A stretch of 8,020 bases of DNA from an uncultured Lachnospiraceae bacterium. Its GTDB lineage: Bacteria; Bacillota; Clostridia; Lachnospirales; Lachnospiraceae. Position 1 is the first letter of the stretch, and every line of letters begins with the position of its first letter. The notes beneath the pieces are model-generated. The model saw only the letters and a list, made by a program, of their open reading frames with translations, searched no databases and was not told where the DNA came from. Position numbers and translations under genes: made by a program. Positions 5,442 through 8,020 of this stretch are shown piece after piece. The DNA lies in the NCBI GenBank assembly GCA_937891165.1, contig CALAEX010000009.1:1-8020 (forward strand), given 5' to 3'.

Positions 5442-7209
5442 CCTTGTATGGCTGATTGCTTGTCCGATATTTTCTTTCTTCCAACTGGACTTCCAATTCT
5501 CTATATAGATACCTAAATTTACTACCTAAAACCATATCCCTTGGTACGGCATTGTGTATAGTTTTCGGTGGTAGTTCTTCCATAGACAAATCCAAGAAAT
5601 CTTCTAGACGAATCTTGAATTTTATTCTAATATCCATATCTTTTACCACTATACTATCTATTAAGGATGAAAGCAGCATCTTCTTAGTTGCCATGTCTGC
5701 ATTTTGAAATTCTTCTTTCCAATTTGGAATTATTGAGATAAACTTCTCTAAATCTTTGCTAGCAAATTGGTTCTGCTGAATCTTCTGCTGTATCTGCTTT
5801 TCCTGCTCTGCTAGGCTTACTATTCTCTGCTCTTTTTCCTTAATCATAGAAGATAACTTTTCCACACTGAAATAATAATCTCCACGCATTGCCTCGGGTA
5901 TCTTATCCTCTAGTGTTGCTATATCTACTTTAATTTTTTGAATCTCTTTTTGTATGCTTTTTAACTGCTTATCGGTGCCTGCAGTAAGTTGTTTTTGCAT
6001 GGTTTTTATTTCCTGTGAAATATCTACTATTTTTAGCTTCTCCATATATTCCTCTACAATGCTAAACACAATAGGCTCTAAGTAATCTTGAGTATAACTT
6101 CCACGTTCCTTACATTTTGAAGGACAGGAATATCTGCCAGCATATGATACCTTCTTCTCTCCTTCTTTTGTCTCCCATCTATTCAAATAGCCTGAGTTCT
6201 TTAGTCGTTTGCCGCAATATCCACAATAGGTAAATCCTATTAATGCTAACTTGCCACTTGTACTAAATGGTGTATTATATTGTTCTTCAAATGCCTGAAA
6301 TGACTTATCCTTTGATGCCTGTATCCTATTCTTACGAGCCTCTCTTATAAGCTGTGCTCGCTCCCAATCCTGCTCGCTTATAATTACTATCTCTGGTATT
6401 TGCTTATTAGATAATGTCCACTCACTTCTATCAAGTTTCTTTTTTGTGTAGATTGTTTTTCTTCTATTGATAGAATAATATCCCATATAAGTTGGATTCT
6501 TTAGGATACTTGCTACTGTTCCACCTTTCCATTGTGGTAGTGATGGTGCAGGTATGCCCTCTTTATTCAGATACTTTGCAATCTTTTCATAACCATAGCC
6601 TTGATGAATTGCTAAACTGTATATTTTACGAACTACCTCAGCATGTTCCTCTACTATAACAAGTTTCTTTAGCATCCTTCCTTTATTACTAAGAATACCT
6701 GAATCGACTAATTTGTAGCCATAAGGGGCTTTACCACCAATAAACTTGCCCTCTCTTACACTTTCTACACGAGCATCATGCACACGTTTAGAAGTTTTCT
6801 TACTCTCTCCTTCATTCTGCCAAAACTTGATATATGTGATTAGTTTGTCTACATGGTCTTCTGTTTTTAATTCTCCGTCATTGATTGTCCAAACTTCTAC
6901 ACCAAGTCTATTTAGTGTTGCTACATAGAAAGCATATTCTTCCTGACGACCAATTCTATCTGACATATAAGCTAGAAGCACATCAAATTCGTCATTCTTT
7001 GCATCTTCTAAGATTTCTTGTAAGATATCTCTGTCATCTATCCCATTCTTATATGCAGATATTGCTCCCTCTAAGTACTCCTTATCAAATACCCAATCCT
7101 TATGAGTTGCTATGTATTTGTGAGCCTCAGCTCTCTGTAATGGAATATCATCATCATGAAGCTGCTGCTTTGATGATACCCTAAGTAATGTCCTTACTCT
7201 TTTAGCCAT
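5428..7209 (-). CDS. Large serine recombinase (site-specific integrase), 593 residues
   Basis: It catalyses site-specific integration or excision of a mobile element by double-strand cleavage and subunit rotation, in the family of TnpX, TndX and phiC31 integrase. The resolvase catalytic domain spans about 5-150: RVSS with nucleophile Ser12, Gln15/16, Arg26 in PLQRA, EGAISAYK (48-54), and FDVLLAYMSDRIGR (75-88). GGKAPYGYKL (158-167) starts the recombinase domain, with NPTYMGYYSINRRK at 238-251. The zinc ribbon uses Cys329, Cys332, Cys362 and Cys366. A coiled coil follows at about 395-480. All key residues are present, so it should be active. I chose ATG 7209 because AGGAGG (7219-7224) lies 9 bases upstream and the protein then begins MAKRVRTLLRVSS, as the family does. 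An in-frame ATG at 7284 would add 25 residues with no matching role and lies deep inside the upstream gene. The start overlaps the 116-residue gene by 8 bases, so the two are coupled. No terminator follows, so readthrough into the membrane-protein gene is possible. Confidence 0.95.
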   Translation of the reverse strand: MAKRVRTLLRVSSKQQLHDDDIPLQRAEAHKYIATHKDWVFDKEYLEGAISAYKNGIDDRDILQEILEDAKNDEFDVLLAYMSDRIGRQEEYAFYVATLNRLGVEVWTINDGELKTEDHVDKLITYIKFWQNEGESKKTSKRVHDARVESVREGKFIGGKAPYGYKLVDSGILSNKGRMLKKLVIVEEHAEVVRKIYSLAIHQGYGYEKIAKYLNKEGIPAPSLPQWKGGTVASILKNPTYMGYYSINRRKTIYTKKKLDRSEWTLSNKQIPEIVIISEQDWERAQLIREARKNRIQASKDKSFQAFEEQYNTPFSTSGKLALIGFTYCGYCGKRLKNSGYLNRWETKEGEKKVSYAGRYSCPSKCKERGSYTQDYLEPIVFSIVEEYMEKLKIVDISQEIKTMQKQLTAGTDKQLKSIQKEIQKIKVDIATLEDKIPEAMRGDYYFSVEKLSSMIKEKEQRIVSLAEQEKQIQQKIQQNQFASKDLEKFISIIPNWKEEFQNADMATKKMLLSSLIDSIVVKDMDIRIKFKIRLEDFLDLSMEELPPKTIHNAVPRDMVLGSKFRYLYRELEVQLEERKYRTSNQPYKVVGW

Positions 7210-7552
7210 TTGGTTTATCCTCCTCTTCTCTTGTGGTGTTGCATTGTAACGCTGGGGTTTCTCTCTGCATAGACTGAATTTCAATTTTTTTCAGATAAAT
7301 TTCTTTTAATCTACTGATAAAGTCTGTGGCTGCTGCTTCATCCTGTTGCTCTGGAAACTCTAGGTGTACTGTTACCTCTTTACTTTTGTATGGTGCAGTA
7401 AACTCCACTAAGTTTTCTGTGCAAGTGATTATGTTATCCTCCATACCTACCTGCTCTTGCTTATTAGTTGTTGTAATCTTATTCGTTTCTGTGCTGTTGT
7501 ATTCAGAAACTGTTGTGCCTGCGTGCTTTAGCGCTTTAGTGTTGTAAAGCAT
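7202..7552 (-). CDS. Small recombinase-linked accessory protein, possibly TnpW-like
   Basis: The protein has 116 residues. ATG 7552 has AAGGAGG at 7 bases upstream. The TAA stop (7204-7202) overlaps the recombinase ATG (7209) by 8 bases, the arrangement of translationally coupled partners. The N-terminal 36 residues are Thr/Asn-rich and low in complexity. A compact core at 37-95 shows two predicted beta-strands (NLVEFTAPY and KEVTVHLEFPE) followed by an acidic turn and the helix DFISRLKEIYLKKIEI. This strand-strand-helix pattern resembles TnpW, a small protein found near the TnpX recombinase of Tn4451-type elements. That is recognition of pattern, not a proven match, and this protein is longer than TnpW. 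A role as accessory or directionality factor for the recombinase is inference from gene order. The tail from 96 is polar and acidic. An internal ATG at residue 37 lacks a good ribosome binding site. Confidence 0.78.
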   Translation of the reverse strand: MLYNTKALKHAGTTVSEYNSTETNKITTTNKQEQVGMEDNIITCTENLVEFTAPYKSKEVTVHLEFPEQQDEAAATDFISRLKEIYLKKIEIQSMQRETPALQCNTTREEEDKPNG

Positions 7553-8020
7553 TTGTCATCCTCCTTGTTTTTAAGTGATGACTTTTTTCCAAGAATGTCT
7601 AAAGCACATGGTCTGGTATGGTTTAGTACAATGAGTATATGATTTTTCTAATGATGTAGATACTTTTTGAAAACACGTTAAATGGTGGGGGAATGATGTT
7701 TGATGATTGGACTGTTGTTTGATTTTTAGATAATGATGTGATGATTGTAGATAATGATGTATGGGAATAAAATTGAATCTCTTGGGGTTAGGTGATGTCT
7801 CTTTGATTTTTAATTTATGTAGAATTGTTTGGGTGTTCTCTTTGGTTATTCTTAAAATTTATGGACTTACTGCTGCTTTTTCTATGCTTTGGAAACTGGT
7901 TGCAAAACCAACTATTTTTCAATAAACACTTTCATTTTCTGAAATTGCTATTTTTATATCAAAATTAAGTCGATTTCGCCCTAAAATAAATCAATTACCT
8001 TTTGTTGTATTTTTAGAATC
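7553..8020. other. Upstream intergenic stretch without a supported gene
   Basis: No ORF with a credible ribosome binding site is seen on either strand. The region should contain the promoter of the accessory-recombinase operon. A TATACT -10 candidate lies on the minus strand near 7633-7638, but its -35 is poor and its spacing short, so I do not annotate it as a promoter. The AATGATGT array fills 7650-7760. A small hairpin TGGTT-4-AACCA at 7897-7910 is followed by ACTATTTTT on the plus strand, a weak terminator at best. At the right edge two minus-strand frames are open for 9-12 codons and then stop (near 7993 and 7985), so the 3' end of a further upstream gene could reach into the window, but this is not provable here. 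Confidence 0.55.
7650..7760 (+). repeat. Four phased direct copies of AATGATGT
   Basis: Copies lie at 7650-7657, 7692-7699, 7732-7739 and 7753-7760, with start-to-start spacings of 42, 40 and 21 bases, close to multiples of two helical turns. The last two extend to the 13-base repeat TAGATAATGATGT (7727-7739 and 7748-7760). The middle two share a following GATGATTG (7702-7709 and 7740-7747). GATTTTT precedes the first and third copies. Direct repeats on one face of the helix are typical of binding sites for a regulator, an initiator or a recombination accessory protein. They lie 98-208 bases upstream of the accessory-recombinase operon. Confidence 0.6.

Noticed and set aside
7210..7284. 25-residue N-terminal extension of the recombinase starting at ATG 7284
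   Set aside because: It would lie wholly inside the 116-residue gene and has no family counterpart. ATG 7209 has a well-spaced AGGAGG and gives the usual start just before the RVSS catalytic motif.
7897..7915. Hairpin TGGTT-4-AACCA followed by a T run on the plus strand
   Set aside because: The stem is only 5 bp, and no plus-strand gene precedes it. It is not supported as a terminator.
7808..7970. Plus-strand frame of about 50 codons rich in Leu and Phe, with an ATG at 7861
   Set aside because: There is no Shine-Dalgarno ahead of the ATG, the composition is biased by T-rich DNA, and it runs opposite to every supported gene.
7553..8020. Attachment site (attL, attR or attP) of the serine recombinase
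   Set aside because: The region next to an integrase operon is a likely place, but without the opposite end of the element no duplicated core can be identified.

Overview
The window is AT-rich DNA from a low-GC Firmicute. A gut-type clostridium of the Lachnospiraceae is the best guess, because DUF5688 proteins, large serine recombinases and InlB-repeat surface proteins co-occur in that group. This is inferred from protein families only; no rRNA or housekeeping gene is present. Every gene I support lies on the minus strand, so transcription runs from high to low coordinates.

In transcription order: (1) 8020-7553 is a 468-base stretch without a supported gene. It carries four copies of AATGATGT spaced about 21 or 42 bases apart. 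(2) 7552-7202 is a 116-residue protein, tentatively TnpW-like, whose stop overlaps the start of the next gene by 8 bases. (3) 7209-5428 is a complete 593-residue large serine recombinase with catalytic serine, recombinase domain, zinc ribbon and coiled coil. (4) 5362-4502 is an unrecognised 286-residue protein with two membrane segments. It has a promoter candidate overlapping the 3' end of the recombinase gene and a textbook terminator. (5) 4291-3791 is an unrecognised 166-residue soluble protein, followed one base later by a 43-residue membrane peptide at 3789-3658. A nested inverted repeat lies just ahead of this pair. (6) 3581-2700 is a DUF5688 protein with its own terminator and a strong hairpin just upstream of its ribosome binding site. 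(7) 2658-1972 is about 690 bases without a supported gene. (8) 1971-1 is the first 657 residues of a secreted protein with at least five InlB-type (Listeria-Bacteroides) repeats, continuing beyond the left edge.

The simplest reading is one part of an integrative mobile element. The recombinase and its small partner form the integration/excision module. The membrane protein looks like an independently expressed cargo gene. The 166-residue, 43-residue and DUF5688 genes look like accessory genes of clostridial elements, and the surface protein is either cargo or chromosomal flank. No attachment site could be fixed from one window.

The most interesting unexplained signals are the helically phased AATGATGT array, the 10-bp inverted repeat touching the ribosome binding site of the 166-residue gene, and the monocistronic cargo gene. 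None of these proves a new system by itself.
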